From: SAR86 cluster bacterium AG-447-A08
GTDB taxonomy: Bacteria > Pseudomonadota > Gammaproteobacteria > Magnimaribacterales > Magnimaribacteraceae
NCBI GenBank assembly: GCA_003212335.1
Contig: QCQA01000005.1
Location: 1 to 64,000, forward strand
Direction of reading: 5' to 3'
DNA: 64,000 nucleotides
This document shows positions 8,335 to 18,117 of this stretch, in pieces (position 1 is the stretch's first letter; the number at the start of each line of letters is the position of its first letter). A program made the position numbers and the translations under genes. The notes beneath the pieces were generated by a model. The model was given only the letters and a program-made list of their open reading frames with translations. It did not search any database and was not told where the DNA came from.

Positions 8335-9519
8335 ATGAGTGGAGTTTTGGAAGGTGTAAAAGTTTTAGATTTTGGAAGGTACATTGCAGGACCTTTTTGT
8401 GGTGCACTACTAGCAGATTACGGTGCTGAAGTAATTAGGATAGAAAGAGTCAATGGCAGTGAAGATAGATATGTCACACCTGTAAGTGAGGACGGACAAG
8501 GAGCCATGTTCCTTCAATTAAATAGAAATAAATTAGGTTTAACCTTGAATCCAACTAAGGAAAAAGGTCAGGAAATAGTTAAGAAACTTGTACAAAAATC
8601 CGACATAGTCATAGCCAATCTTCCTGAGCAAACCTTAAAATCTATGGGTCTTGATTACGAAGAGCTAAAGGAAATAAATCCTGGGATAATTCTTACTTCC
8701 AACACTGCTTTTGGAACAACTGGACCATATGCCGAACGAGTGGGCTTTGATGGAGTAGCACAAGCAATGTCAGGAGCAATGGATATGACCGGAGAACCTG
8801 AGCAACCAACGAAGGCTTATGCTCCTTATGTTGATTTTTGTAGTGCTTCACTGGCTGCATTTGGAACTCTTTTGGCATATCTTGAGAAGCAAAAAACAGG
8901 TAAAGGTCAAAGAGTTCAAACATCCCTTCTTCAGACAGCTCTAACAACAACAAATAGTCTTTTAATTGAGCAAGAGATATTAAATATAAACAGAGTAGCC
9001 TCTCTTAATAGAGCGCAAACCTCTGGACCATCGGATACATTTAAGACAAAGGATGGCTGGATACTTGTACAAACAGTTGGCGGTCCTCTTTTTGAAAGAT
9101 GGGTTAATCTAATGGGAGAAAAGGATTGGCTCGAAGATAAAAGATTTAAAGATGATTTGAGTAGAGGGGAAAATGGACATTTAATTAGTGAAAGAATGTC
9201 AGAATGGTGCGCAGAAAGGACTTCAAAAGAGGCGATAATGGAATTAGAAGGCTCTAGAATTCCTGTAGGTGAAGTGCTTAAAGCAAGTGAAACCTTACAG
9301 GAAGAACATATTTTAAAAAAAGGCTCTTTCGTAAAATTAAATTATCCAACAATGGATAAAGAGTACTCAGTAGTTGGACCAGCAGTAGAATTATCAGAGA
9401 ATCCTGGAGTTATCAAAAGCAGGTCACCGCAATTAGGGGAACACAATGAAGAAATACTTTCAGGATTGGGATATAGCCAAGATGAAATAACACAGCTGAA
9501 ATCAGAAAGAATAATTTAG
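8335..9519 (+). CDS. CaiB/BaiF family III CoA-transferase
   Basis: Transfers CoA between an acyl-CoA donor and a carboxylic acid by the ordered class III mechanism. The N-terminus VKVLDFGRYIAGPFCGALLADYGAE is the family hallmark. The catalytic aspartate is at residue 139 in GFDGVAQAMSGAM, and SLLQTALTTT follows. Length 394 matches the family. Start is supported by GGAAG about ten bases upstream. The acyl-CoA dehydrogenase gene begins 9 bases after its stop on the same strand, so the pair probably activates an acid and then desaturates it. Acid specificity is unknown. Confidence 0.94.
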   Translation: MSGVLEGVKVLDFGRYIAGPFCGALLADYGAEVIRIERVNGSEDRYVTPVSEDGQGAMFLQLNRNKLGLTLNPTKEKGQEIVKKLVQKSDIVIANLPEQTLKSMGLDYEELKEINPGIILTSNTAFGTTGPYAERVGFDGVAQAMSGAMDMTGEPEQPTKAYAPYVDFCSASLAAFGTLLAYLEKQKTGKGQRVQTSLLQTALTTTNSLLIEQEILNINRVASLNRAQTSGPSDTFKTKDGWILVQTVGGPLFERWVNLMGEKDWLEDKRFKDDLSRGENGHLISERMSEWCAERTSKEAIMELEGSRIPVGEVLKASETLQEEHILKKGSFVKLNYPTMDKEYSVVGPAVELSENPGVIKSRSPQLGEHNEEILSGLGYSQDEITQLKSERII

Positions 9520-9528
9520 GAGATTTAT

Positions 9529-10692
9529 ATGGACTTTAAACTTACACAACAACAAAGAGAACTTCAAGAAACAGCAAGAAATTTTGCGCAAAAGGAAATG
9601 GTTGAAGTTGCACAATCTATGGAACAAACCAGCGAACCTCTTTCAAAAGAATGGCTAAAAAAATATTCTGATATGGGTTTTCTTGGTATCAATGTTTCAG
9701 AAAAATATGGTGGGTTAGGTCTTTCAAATCTAGATGCATTACTTGTTATGGAAGAGTTTGCAAAAATCTCTTCAGCTGTTGCATTTCCTATCTTCGAAAG
9801 TTGCGTAGGACCAGTGAAGGCTATAGAACATTTTGCTTCTGAGGAATTAAAACAAAAGGTTATTCCAGAAGTTTGTAAAGGGAACATTGTAGTTGCTGTT
9901 TCCATGTCAGAGCCTAATGCTGGATCAGCCCTCACTGATCTGACAACGAAGGCTGTACTGCAAAACGATAAAATTATCCTTAATGGAACTAAAAGATGGT
10001 GCTCAGGAGGGGGTCATTCTGAGGGCTATGTTGTTTACTGCAGAATGTCAGATGAACCAGGAGCAAATGGAATCGGGGCTGTATATGTTGAAAAAGAGAC
10101 AGAAGGATTAAGTTTTGGACAACAAGAAAAATTAATGGGCTGGAATGGGATACCTTCTGCTGATATTTACTTTGATAATGTTGAGGTGCCTGCTAAAAAT
10201 ATTATAGTTGAAGCAAATGGTGGCTTTAAGAAGTTAATGGAAGCATTTGATCTAGAGAGGTGTGGAAATGCAACTATGTGCCTTGGTCAGGCTTCTGGAG
10301 CGCTAGAAAATGCAATAGATTATGTGCAAGAAAGAGAGCAATTTGGAAAGCAAATTGTTGAGTTTCAAGCTGTTCAAATGAAACTAGCTGAAATGGCAAT
10401 GAAAGTAGAGGCTTCTAGACTGCTTATTCATAGAGCAGCTCATAATGCTCAAGAAGGGTTTCCAAGTATTTTTGAATCTAGTGTTGGAAAATGTTTTTCA
10501 AATGAGACCGCCAGAGAAGTTGTAGCTTCAGCAATGCAACTTATGGGAGGATATGGATTTAACAAAGAATACGGTATGGAAAGAAAATATAGAGACGTAT
10601 GGGGATGGGGCATTGCAGGAGGAACAATAGATATACAAAAAATTAATATTGCATCAGCAATTGTTGGAAAAAGGTTTAATCAAAGAAGCTAG
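9529..10692 (+). CDS. acyl-CoA dehydrogenase family protein
   Basis: FAD-dependent alpha,beta-desaturase fold of 387 residues: N-terminal helices (FKLTQQQRELQETARNFA), FAD-contacting SMSEPNAGSALTDLTT near residue 126, KRWCSGGGHSEG, and the C-terminal QLMGGYGFNKEYGMERKYRD. At the place where short-chain enzymes carry the catalytic Glu (YEGT), this protein has AGGT, so the base may be elsewhere or the partner and chemistry may differ. It sits 9 bases after a CoA-transferase gene with a GGAG site before its ATG. It ends directly against the convergent DUF2244 gene. Confidence 0.93.
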   Translation: MDFKLTQQQRELQETARNFAQKEMVEVAQSMEQTSEPLSKEWLKKYSDMGFLGINVSEKYGGLGLSNLDALLVMEEFAKISSAVAFPIFESCVGPVKAIEHFASEELKQKVIPEVCKGNIVVAVSMSEPNAGSALTDLTTKAVLQNDKIILNGTKRWCSGGGHSEGYVVYCRMSDEPGANGIGAVYVEKETEGLSFGQQEKLMGWNGIPSADIYFDNVEVPAKNIIVEANGGFKKLMEAFDLERCGNATMCLGQASGALENAIDYVQEREQFGKQIVEFQAVQMKLAEMAMKVEASRLLIHRAAHNAQEGFPSIFESSVGKCFSNETAREVVASAMQLMGGYGFNKEYGMERKYRDVWGWGIAGGTIDIQKINIASAIVGKRFNQRS

Positions 10693-11175
10693 TTATTTTA
10701 ATTCCTGGATTATTCTCTCAAGATTTTTTACTAGTTCCTCTTTTTCATCTTCATTTAAGAAGTCTCCGATAGGAACCCTCTCTCCTTTAGAAGATACAAC
10801 GATATGGGCTGGGTACCAAGGGTGCTCAGGTCTCTCAACTGAAACAAATGACCACATCCTGAAGTATTCCCACACGTGATCTATTTTTCCTGCGCCCTTC
10901 TCTATTTTTAATTTTTCCTTAGTCAATGTTATTACTTCTTGTTTATAAGAATTTTTCATTACTAAATAAACGCAAGTAGCTACAAATATAATCTCTAAAC
11001 CAGCAAAAGGTAATATCATCGTCGCACCCGCTAAGGCGAAACCTATGCCAATAGTTAAGCAGGTAAATGCAATTACAGAAATAAAGAGTAAACTTGTTTT
11101 CCAGTCGGTTGATCTATTTGGACGCAAGAGTATGCGGTAGATACTATCTTGGGCATTGTTTTCGATTTTGACCAT
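10693..11175 (-). CDS. DUF2244 membrane protein
   Basis: A 160-residue protein with the DUF2244 layout: an N-terminal NRSTDWK segment, two adjacent membrane helices around residues 25-45 and 50-70, then a soluble beta-rich tail (ITLTKEKLKIEKGAGK, PWYPAHIVVSSKGERVPIG). The family is widespread in proteobacteria, often near cytochrome oxidase genes, but has no established function. It is convergent with the acyl-CoA dehydrogenase gene with no gap, and divergent from argD, whose -35 element overlaps this start codon. Confidence 0.82.
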   Translation of the reverse strand: MVKIENNAQDSIYRILLRPNRSTDWKTSLLFISVIAFTCLTIGIGFALAGATMILPFAGLEIIFVATCVYLVMKNSYKQEVITLTKEKLKIEKGAGKIDHVWEYFRMWSFVSVERPEHPWYPAHIVVSSKGERVPIGDFLNEDEKEELVKNLERIIQELK

Positions 11176-11195
11176 ATAAAAAGGGCACCTATAAT
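11168..11195 (+). promoter_or_regulatory. sigma-70 promoter for argD
   Basis: TTGACC at 11168-11173 and a perfect TATAAT at 11190-11195, separated by 16 bases. The predicted start near 11202 leaves a leader of about 24 bases before the argD ATG. This is one of the clearest promoters in the window. Confidence 0.65.
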
Positions 11196-11225
11196 ACTAT
11201 TGTCTCGCCAAATAAACTTCTAAGA

Positions 11226-12419
11226 ATGAAAAAAAATAGCAAGAATAATGAACTAAGAGGAATTTACGACAATGTAATGCTTCCTAATTATTCCCCCGCA
11301 AACTTCATACCTAAGGAAGCAAGAGGGTCAAGGATTTGGGATCAAGATGACAAAGAATACATAGATTTTGGCGGAGGAATAGCAGTAAATTCATTGGGTC
11401 ACTCTCATCCAGATTTGATAAAAGCGCTTTCCGAACAATCCAAGAAATTCTGGCATCTTAGTAATTACCTGAGTAATGAGCCAGCTATCAATTTAGCTAA
11501 GAAGCTAACTGATCTTACATTTGCAGAGAATGTTTTCTTAAGCAATTCAGGCACAGAAGCAAATGAAGCCGCTATAAAAATAGCAAGAAAATTTCACTCT
11601 TCGAAAAATAATCAAAGGAATGAAATAGTTTCTTTTCAAAATTCTTTTCATGGTCGCTCATTGCTCAATATTTCTCTTGGAAGTTCTGAGATGCATAGAA
11701 GCGGTTTTGAACCACTAATGCCTGGAATTAAGCATGGAGAATTTAATAATGTCTCTAATTTAGGAAGTCTGATTACTAAAAAAACTGCCGCAGTCATTGT
11801 TGAACCTGTGCAAGGGGAAGCTGGTGTATATACCGCCAGCAAAGAATTCTTAAAAAAATTAAGAGAAGAATGCACAAAACAAGGTGCTTTGTTGATTATT
11901 GATGAAGTACAAAGCGGAATAGGAAGGATGGGGAGCCTTTATGGCTATATGCAATATGACATTAAACCAGATATTGTAACTTCAGCTAAGGGATTAGGTG
12001 GAGGTATACCTATCGGAGCAACCCTCACATCTAAAGTTATCGGTGAATGTATGCAACCCGGAAGTCATGGATCAACTTTTGGAGGTAATCCAATGTCGTG
12101 CGCGGTAGCTAATGAAGTGGTGAGCATTGTAAGTGAGAAAGATTTTCTTAACGATGTTTTAGAAAAAGAACAATTATTCCTTGATTTGCTATCTGAGTTC
12201 AAAACAAAAGGAATTTTTTCTGAAGTTAGGTCAGCGGGACTTTGGATAGGTTGCGATTTAATTGATAAAACTGCAAACGAAGTATTAGATCAAGCTTACG
12301 ATGCTGGTCTAATAATGGTTTCAGCGGGTTCAAGCTGTCTAAGATTGGCTCCGGCTCTGAATATAACTAATGAGGAAATAGAACAAGGCATAAATCTCTT
12401 AAAAGAGGTACTATTGTAA
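11226..12419 (+). CDS. argD: acetylornithine / succinyldiaminopimelate aminotransferase
   Basis: Class III PLP aminotransferase of 397 residues, as expected for ArgD. PLP contacts are visible: SGTEANEAAIK at 108-118, FHGRS at 141-145, the DEVQSGIGR block at 226-234, and the Schiff-base lysine at 255 in TSAKGLGGG. It converts acetylglutamate semialdehyde to acetylornithine in arginine synthesis and often also serves in lysine/DAP synthesis. No other arg genes are nearby. The aldo/keto reductase gene starts 4 bases after its stop. A related omega-aminotransferase remains possible but less likely. Confidence 0.87.
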   Translation: MKKNSKNNELRGIYDNVMLPNYSPANFIPKEARGSRIWDQDDKEYIDFGGGIAVNSLGHSHPDLIKALSEQSKKFWHLSNYLSNEPAINLAKKLTDLTFAENVFLSNSGTEANEAAIKIARKFHSSKNNQRNEIVSFQNSFHGRSLLNISLGSSEMHRSGFEPLMPGIKHGEFNNVSNLGSLITKKTAAVIVEPVQGEAGVYTASKEFLKKLREECTKQGALLIIDEVQSGIGRMGSLYGYMQYDIKPDIVTSAKGLGGGIPIGATLTSKVIGECMQPGSHGSTFGGNPMSCAVANEVVSIVSEKDFLNDVLEKEQLFLDLLSEFKTKGIFSEVRSAGLWIGCDLIDKTANEVLDQAYDAGLIMVSAGSSCLRLAPALNITNEEIEQGINLLKEVLL

Positions 12420-12423
12420 AGAT

Positions 12424-13392
12424 ATGGAATATAGAAATTTAGGTAAGTCAGGCTTGAAAGTTTCAGAATTATCCTTTGGATCTTGGGTAACCTTCAATAA
12501 GCAAGTTGATACAAACCTCGCAGAGAAAATGTTTGGAACTTGTTTAGATGCAGGGATAAATTTCTTTGATAATGCAGAAGGCTATGAAAGAGGTGAATCA
12601 GAAATAGTAATGGGAAAAGCGTTAAAGGCTTTAGATAAACCTAGAGACTCTTATTGTGTATCTTCTAAAGTGTTTTTTGGAGCTAAAGAAAATCCTCTAC
12701 CCACTCAAAGGGGTCTGAGTAAAAAGCATATTACAGAGGCCTGTCATCAGGCCCTGCAAAGACTCCAAGTTGATTATCTTGACTTATACTTTTGTCACAG
12801 AGCTGATCCAGAAACTCCTATTAGCGAGACGGTTTGGGCAATGCATAATTTGGTTATGCAAGGGAAAGTTCTTTACTGGGGAACCTCTGAATGGACTGCG
12901 GAAGAAATAACTGAGGCTTACGAGTTTGCCTTTGCAAATCACCTGACACCTCCTTCTATGGAGCAACCTCAATATAATCTTTTAGATAGAGATAGATTCG
13001 AGAATGAATATGGACCCCTTTATGAAAAATATGGTTTAGGAACTACAATCTGGTCGCCCTTAGCTTCTGGTGCTCTAACCGGAAAATATCTTGATGGGAT
13101 ACCTGATGGATCAAGAGCTTCCTTGTCTGGATACGAATGGCTCAAAAAGAGTATGGTCGAATCTGACCGAGGGCAGCAAAGAATGGAGAGAATTAAAGCG
13201 ATAACTCCAATTGCCGAGAAGCTAAATGTAAGTATGTCTAAGCTTGCTATAGCTTGGTGCTTGTTGAACAAAAATGTTTCGACTGTAATCTTAGGAGCAT
13301 CTCAGTTGACACAGTTAGAAGAAAATTTAAAAAGTTCTGAGGTTGTGGGTCTTCTAGATGAAGACATCCAGAGAGAATTGTTGTCTATCTAG
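12424..13392 (+). CDS. aldo/keto reductase (Kv-beta / YghZ-like)
   Basis: NADPH-dependent aldehyde/ketone reductase with a TIM-barrel fold, 322 residues. The family pattern is clear: MEYRNLGKSGLKVSELSFGSW at the N-terminus, the FFDNAEGYERGESE segment with catalytic Asp/Tyr, VDYLDLYFCHRADP with the catalytic His region, and the cofactor-binding WSPLASGALTGKY, typical of the potassium-channel beta-subunit subgroup. It is co-directional with argD at 4 bases distance. It ends in a 4-base convergent overlap with the next gene. Physiological substrate unknown. Confidence 0.9.
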   Translation: MEYRNLGKSGLKVSELSFGSWVTFNKQVDTNLAEKMFGTCLDAGINFFDNAEGYERGESEIVMGKALKALDKPRDSYCVSSKVFFGAKENPLPTQRGLSKKHITEACHQALQRLQVDYLDLYFCHRADPETPISETVWAMHNLVMQGKVLYWGTSEWTAEEITEAYEFAFANHLTPPSMEQPQYNLLDRDRFENEYGPLYEKYGLGTTIWSPLASGALTGKYLDGIPDGSRASLSGYEWLKKSMVESDRGQQRMERIKAITPIAEKLNVSMSKLAIAWCLLNKNVSTVILGASQLTQLEENLKSSEVVGLLDEDIQRELLSI

Positions 13393-13850
13393 ATTTTTAA
13401 TCTTAAATCAAAACCTATTTCTCCGGTTGCTGCATGCTCCTCTAGCATTTCATTTAAATGATTTAGTGTTTCTTCCTTCATCTCACAAGATCTTCTTGTA
13501 CTCATATCTACATGAACGAGGACATTTTCGGTTATTGCAGAAACTTCATTTGATTCATTGAGAATAACTCCTCCATAGTGAATCAATTTAGGCTTAACAG
13601 CAAAATATCTAAAACATGGGGAGGCAATTTCACCTTTTTTCATCTCCTTTAGATATCTAATGTTCATCTCTAAAGTAAAAAAGGAATAACCTTCCTTGAA
13701 ATAATCAGAGGTAAATCCCAGAGACGAGTAAAATGGAAATTCTTCTTCAAAGATTTGTGCGTAATAGAGCACATTCATATGACCATTAAGATCACACATT
13801 TCTTCAGTTATAGTTACGTCATTGCCTATATATGGAAATTTCTCTTTCAT
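13389..13850 (-). CDS. acyl-CoA thioesterase, 4-hydroxybenzoyl-CoA-thioesterase-like
   Basis: Hotdog-fold protein of 153 residues. The N-terminal ITEEMCDLNGHMNVLYYAQIFEE carries the Asp-x-x-x-H pattern (DLNGHMN) of the 4HBT/FadM subgroup, with the first strand and central helix in the expected order. Substrate unknown; the DxxGH motif in FadM-like enzymes serves long-chain or aryl acyl-CoA hydrolysis. It lies alone on the minus strand between an aldo/keto reductase gene (4-base tail overlap) and parC. Confidence 0.85.
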   Translation of the reverse strand: MKEKFPYIGNDVTITEEMCDLNGHMNVLYYAQIFEEEFPFYSSLGFTSDYFKEGYSFFTLEMNIRYLKEMKKGEIASPCFRYFAVKPKLIHYGGVILNESNEVSAITENVLVHVDMSTRRSCEMKEETLNHLNEMLEEHAATGEIGFDLRLKI

Positions 13851-13898
13851 TGAGTCCTCTATTTGTTTGTATTTACTTTATAGTTAGAAAAATTAGGA

Positions 13899-16139
13899 TT
13901 AAATATCTTCTGGCGAAACTACTTCTACTTTATCAACTTTCCTAAAGCCTTTTGGAAGGAAATTCCCTCTTCTACCTCTGTTACCAGAAAAGTTTTCTAG
14001 ATCCTTAAATTTAATTGTGAAATGTCGTTTACCGCTAATGAGTTTCAATTCTCTTCCTTCACCAACCACAGCCAACTCTTGCAAGAACTCTTCACCAGAC
14101 TCAAAATTGGCTTTTGGTATACCTATTATTTTATTACCCTTTCCTCTAGCTAGCTGAGGTAATTCAGTGTGTGGAAAGACTAACATACGACCCTGATTAG
14201 TTATTGCAGCCAGAACATCCATTTCATCCCGTATGAGACTAGGAATTAATACTTTTGCATTTTCCTGGACCTTAATTGCAGCTTTTCCTGATTTATTCTT
14301 AGTTTGCAAGTCTCCGAGTTGCGCAACGAATCCATAGCCCGATGAGGTTGCTAAGATAATTTTATCTTCGTTTGCTCCGGAAATAACCCCCGCGAAAGTT
14401 TCACCTGACTCAGCATTTAATCTTCCAGAAAGTGGCTCTCCTTGACCTCTGGCTGAAGGTAGTGAATGACAAGGTAAAGTGTATGCCTTACCTTTTGAAT
14501 CAAAAAATACTGCATTCTGATTATTTCTTGAGGGTGTTGAAGAGAAGTACTTATCTCCTTCTCTGTAATTCAATGACTCTGGGTCTATATCATGTCCTTT
14601 GGCTGCTCTTATCCATCCTCTTTCAGATAAAACAACTGTTACTGGATCAGATGAAATGAGTTCTGACTCATCAAAGGCGGAAGCCTCTTCTCTCGTTACT
14701 ATAGGGCTATTTCTATCATCTCCATAAATTTCAGCATCAGCTTTAAGTTCTTTTTTGATAAGAGTTTTAAGCCTGTTCTTAGAGCCTAGAATCTTTTCTA
14801 AGTCTTTTCTCTCTGAATCAAGATTGCCTTGTTCTTCTTTGATTTTAATCTCTTCAAGCTTTGCTAATTGTCTAAGCCTTATCTCTAAAATTGCATCTAC
14901 TTGGATTACACTTAATTTGAATTTTTTCTGTAAGACAGTTTTCGGGTCATCTTCGTTTCTGATGATATGAATTACTTCATCTATATTCAGATAGATAACT
15001 AGCAGACCATCTAATATGTGCAGTCTGTCTAATACCCAATCTAATCTATGTTGAAGCCTTCTTGTTACAGTCTGAGACCTAAAGGTAAGCCACTCTTTCA
15101 AAACGAGTTTTATATCTCTTGTTTGAGGCTTTCCATTTAAGCCGATTAGGTTCATATTAACCCTGTAATTCTTTTGAAGATCTGTGGTTGCAAACAAGTG
15201 ATTCATAACTGCATCTTTATCAACTCTATTAGATTTAGGTACCAGTACTAGTCTTGTTGGATTTTCTTCATCACTTTCATCCCTCAGATCAACTATCATT
15301 GGTAACTTCTTTCCATCCATTTGTAATGCGATCTGTTCAAGTATCTTGGAGCTTGATGTTTGATGTGGCAATGCTGTAATCACAATCTCGCCATTCTCTA
15401 TGGCATAAGTAGATCGCATCCTAACTGACCCTCTCCCAGATTGATAAATTTCCTTAAGTTCATCTACAGTGGATATGATTTCAGCCTTTGTTGGAAAATC
15501 AGGACCAGGAATAATTTTATATAGTTCCTCTACAGTCACTTTAGGTTCATCTAAAATTTTGATACATGCGTTTACAACTTCGTTTAAATTGTGAGGAGGT
15601 ATATCAGTTGCCATTCCTACAGCTATGCCTGTAGCGCCATTCAATAATAAATTAGGTAACCGTGCTGGCAAAACAGAAGGCTCCAAAAGCGTTCCATCAA
15701 AATTACTTGCCCAATCAACAGTGCCTTGACCAAGCTCCTCAAGAAGACTTTTGGCATAAGGGGAGAGTCGGCATTCAGTGTACCGCATAGCTGCAAAGGA
15801 TTTTGGGTCATCTATAGAGCCCCAATTCCCTTGTCCGTCAATAAGAGGATACCTAGTTGAAAAAGATTGAGAGAGAAGGACCATTGCTTCATAAGCTGCA
15901 GTATCGCCATGAGGATGAAATTTACCTATTACATCTCCTACTGTTCTCGCACTCTTCTTGTACTTAGCTGCAGAACTTAGGCCTAACTCAGACATAGCGT
16001 AAATAATTCTTCTTTGAACCGGCTTAAGTCCATCACCTATGTGTGGTAGAGCCCTATCAAGGATGACATACATTGAGTAATCAAGATAAGCCTTCTCGCT
16101 AAACTGACTTAATGACTGTTGTTCAAGTTTTTCAGACAT
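13899..16139 (-). CDS. parC: DNA topoisomerase IV subunit A
   Basis: Breakage-reunion subunit of topoisomerase IV, which decatenates daughter chromosomes. The catalytic tyrosine is residue 120 in [10 protein letters not shown]. The quinolone-resistance-determining region reads [11 protein letters not shown] with Thr at 80 and Glu at 84, numbering identical to E. coli ParC. The C-terminal region holds beta-propeller repeats without an obvious GyrA box, which with the 746-residue length argues for ParC over GyrA. Its start overlaps the end of parE by 8 bases, so the two are one operon. Confidence 0.95.
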   Translation of the reverse strand: MSEKLEQQSLSQFSEKAYLDYSMYVILDRALPHIGDGLKPVQRRIIYAMSELGLSSAAKYKKSARTVGDVIGKFHPHGDTAAYEAMVLLSQSFSTRYPLIDGQGNWGSIDDPKSFAAMRYTECRLSPYAKSLLEELGQGTVDWASNFDGTLLEPSVLPARLPNLLLNGATGIAVGMATDIPPHNLNEVVNACIKILDEPKVTVEELYKIIPGPDFPTKAEIISTVDELKEIYQSGRGSVRMRSTYAIENGEIVITALPHQTSSSKILEQIALQMDGKKLPMIVDLRDESDEENPTRLVLVPKSNRVDKDAVMNHLFATTDLQKNYRVNMNLIGLNGKPQTRDIKLVLKEWLTFRSQTVTRRLQHRLDWVLDRLHILDGLLVIYLNIDEVIHIIRNEDDPKTVLQKKFKLSVIQVDAILEIRLRQLAKLEEIKIKEEQGNLDSERKDLEKILGSKNRLKTLIKKELKADAEIYGDDRNSPIVTREEASAFDESELISSDPVTVVLSERGWIRAAKGHDIDPESLNYREGDKYFSSTPSRNNQNAVFFDSKGKAYTLPCHSLPSARGQGEPLSGRLNAESGETFAGVISGANEDKIILATSSGYGFVAQLGDLQTKNKSGKAAIKVQENAKVLIPSLIRDEMDVLAAITNQGRMLVFPHTELPQLARGKGNKIIGIPKANFESGEEFLQELAVVGEGRELKLISGKRHFTIKFKDLENFSGNRGRRGNFLPKGFRKVDKVEVVSPEDI

Positions 16140-18018
16140 TTGCTAGATTTCCTTTATCTTCAAGCCACTCTTTCCTATCTTGCGATCTCTTCTTTGACAG
16201 CAACATATCAACCATCTGGGAAGATTTGTCTCCATTTTTCACTGTAAGTTGAACCAAGCGTCTAGCTCCGGGTAACATTGTTGTCTCTCTAAGTTGAGAA
16301 GCATTCATTTCCCCTAAGCCTTTAAATCTTTGGACTTCGATTTTAGTTCTTTTGTTTTTCTTCTGTAGCTCTTTAACTAATTTGTCTTTTTCTGGATCAT
16401 CCAACGCATAGTGAACATCTTTTCCTTGATCTATCCTGTAAAGAGGTGGCATGGAAACATAAACTCTTCCTGCTTCAACAAGTGGCCTAAAGTGCCTCAA
16501 GAATAGCGCGCACAGAAGAGTTGCTATATGCAGACCATCTGAATCAGCATCAGCTAAAATGCAAACTTTGCCATATCTAAGTCCATCTAAATTATTACTC
16601 CCTGGTTCAACGCCTAGGGCTATAGCAATATTATTAACCTCCTGAGAGGCTAGCACTTCAGATACATCCACTTCCCAGGTATTCATGATTTTACCTTTAA
16701 GAGGAAGAATAGCCTGGAAATTTCTATCTCTTGCTCTTTTAGCAGATCCTCCGGCCGATTCACCCTCTACTAAAAAAAGCTCCCCTTGTTCTGGATCATC
16801 AGTAGTACAGTCGGTCAATTTGCCTGGCAAAGCAGGTCCAGAGATTATTTTTTTTCTATCTACTTTCTTGTTACTTTTTTGCCTAGCTTGAGCATTAGCT
16901 ATACAGATTTCTGCAATAGTTTGACCTTCTTCCGTGTGTTGATTAAGCCAAAGGCTGAAAGAGTCTTTAATGATTTGTGAAGAAATATTAGTAAATTCTT
17001 TAGAGGACAACCTTTCTTTTGTCTGACCTGTAAATTGAGGATCTTTTACTTTTGCAGATATGATAGAGCTACAATTTAGCCAAATATCATCCGCGGTTAA
17101 CTTAACTCCTCTGGGTATTAAGTTTCTAAATTCGCAAAATTCTTTCAGGGCTTCTGTTAATCCAGACCTTGTTCCATTAACGTGCGTTCCTCCTTGTGAA
17201 GTTGGAATTAAATTTACATAACTCTCTGAAATAGGGTCTGCAATGCCTTGTACCCACTGTAAAGCCCAGGTCAAACCTCCGTCTTCAGATAAATATTCCC
17301 CTTCAAAAGGATCTGCAGGTACAACCTCACCACCAACATTAGAGGCAGCCAAGTACGAAGCTAAACCCTCTACAAAACACCAAGTTTCAGATTTGCCAGT
17401 ATTTTCATCAAAGAATGAAATCTTTAAACCTGGAGAAAGGACAGCTTTTGCTTTTAAAGCTGCGGTAAGTTGAGATACAGAAATTTTTGGATTATCAAAG
17501 TATTGAGGATCTGCCAAAAAAGTTACTTTTGTTCCTGTATTTTTTTGACCTACTTTATCTATCTGCTTTAATTCGGATTTTTTTTCACTATCCTTAAATG
17601 CTATCGAGTACTTTTTTCCATCACGCTTTATCTCTGCTTCAAGATACTGAGACAAAGCATTGACTACTGAAACACCTACTCCGTGCAGCCCTCCAGAAAA
17701 TTTGTAATCTTCATTTGAAAATTTTGCTCCAGCATGAAGCCTGGTGAAAATTAGTTCAACAGCAGGTATACCTTCATCGGGATGAATATCGACTGGCATT
17801 CCTCTGCCATCATCCTCAACACTTAGAGACCCATCTTTTAACAAAGTTACGTCGATCTTTGTAGCAAAGCCTCCCAATGCTTCATCAATGCTATTGTCTA
17901 TTACTTCTAGTGCGAGGTGATTTGGCCGTGATGTTTCCGTATACATCCCAGGTCTTTTTTTGACCGGATCTAGTCCTGAAAGGACTTCAATTGACTTTGC
18001 AGTATATTCTCTAGCCAT
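16132..18018 (-). CDS. parE: DNA topoisomerase IV subunit B
   Basis: ATPase subunit of topoisomerase IV, 628 residues. GHKL ATPase motifs are present: [13 protein letters not shown] near residue 39, [15 protein letters not shown], and [13 protein letters not shown]. The TOPRIM domain reads [18 protein letters not shown], with DADSDGLHI binding magnesium. The C-terminal [19 protein letters not shown] is diagnostic of the GyrB/ParE family, and the short length (no GyrB insert) favours ParE. It is followed by parC with an 8-base overlap. Confidence 0.96.
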   Translation of the reverse strand: MAREYTAKSIEVLSGLDPVKKRPGMYTETSRPNHLALEVIDNSIDEALGGFATKIDVTLLKDGSLSVEDDGRGMPVDIHPDEGIPAVELIFTRLHAGAKFSNEDYKFSGGLHGVGVSVVNALSQYLEAEIKRDGKKYSIAFKDSEKKSELKQIDKVGQKNTGTKVTFLADPQYFDNPKISVSQLTAALKAKAVLSPGLKISFFDENTGKSETWCFVEGLASYLAASNVGGEVVPADPFEGEYLSEDGGLTWALQWVQGIADPISESYVNLIPTSQGGTHVNGTRSGLTEALKEFCEFRNLIPRGVKLTADDIWLNCSSIISAKVKDPQFTGQTKERLSSKEFTNISSQIIKDSFSLWLNQHTEEGQTIAEICIANAQARQKSNKKVDRKKIISGPALPGKLTDCTTDDPEQGELFLVEGESAGGSAKRARDRNFQAILPLKGKIMNTWEVDVSEVLASQEVNNIAIALGVEPGSNNLDGLRYGKVCILADADSDGLHIATLLCALFLRHFRPLVEAGRVYVSMPPLYRIDQGKDVHYALDDPEKDKLVKELQKKNKRTKIEVQRFKGLGEMNASQLRETTMLPGARRLVQLTVKNGDKSSQMVDMLLSKKRSQDRKEWLEDKGNLANV

Positions 18019-18031
18019 TTAGTTTTAGCAT

Positions 18032-18037
18032 ATTATA
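18032..18037 (-). promoter_or_regulatory. candidate -10 box for parE-parC
   Basis: Read on the minus strand, a perfect TATAAT lies at 18037-18032, 14 bases before the parE ATG, so any leader is very short. No convincing -35 hexamer is present 16-18 bases upstream. Confidence 0.35.
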
Positions 18038-18117
18038 CCCTGTGGTATTGGACTGAGTGACTAGAAATTACATAAAGTTTAACCATGAAGAACTGCTTCG
18101 TAATGATTTTTTCATGA

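Noticed and set aside
9564-9935. 123-codon frame antisense to the acyl-CoA dehydrogenase at 9529
   Set aside because: Shadow of the real gene with no domain or start signal.
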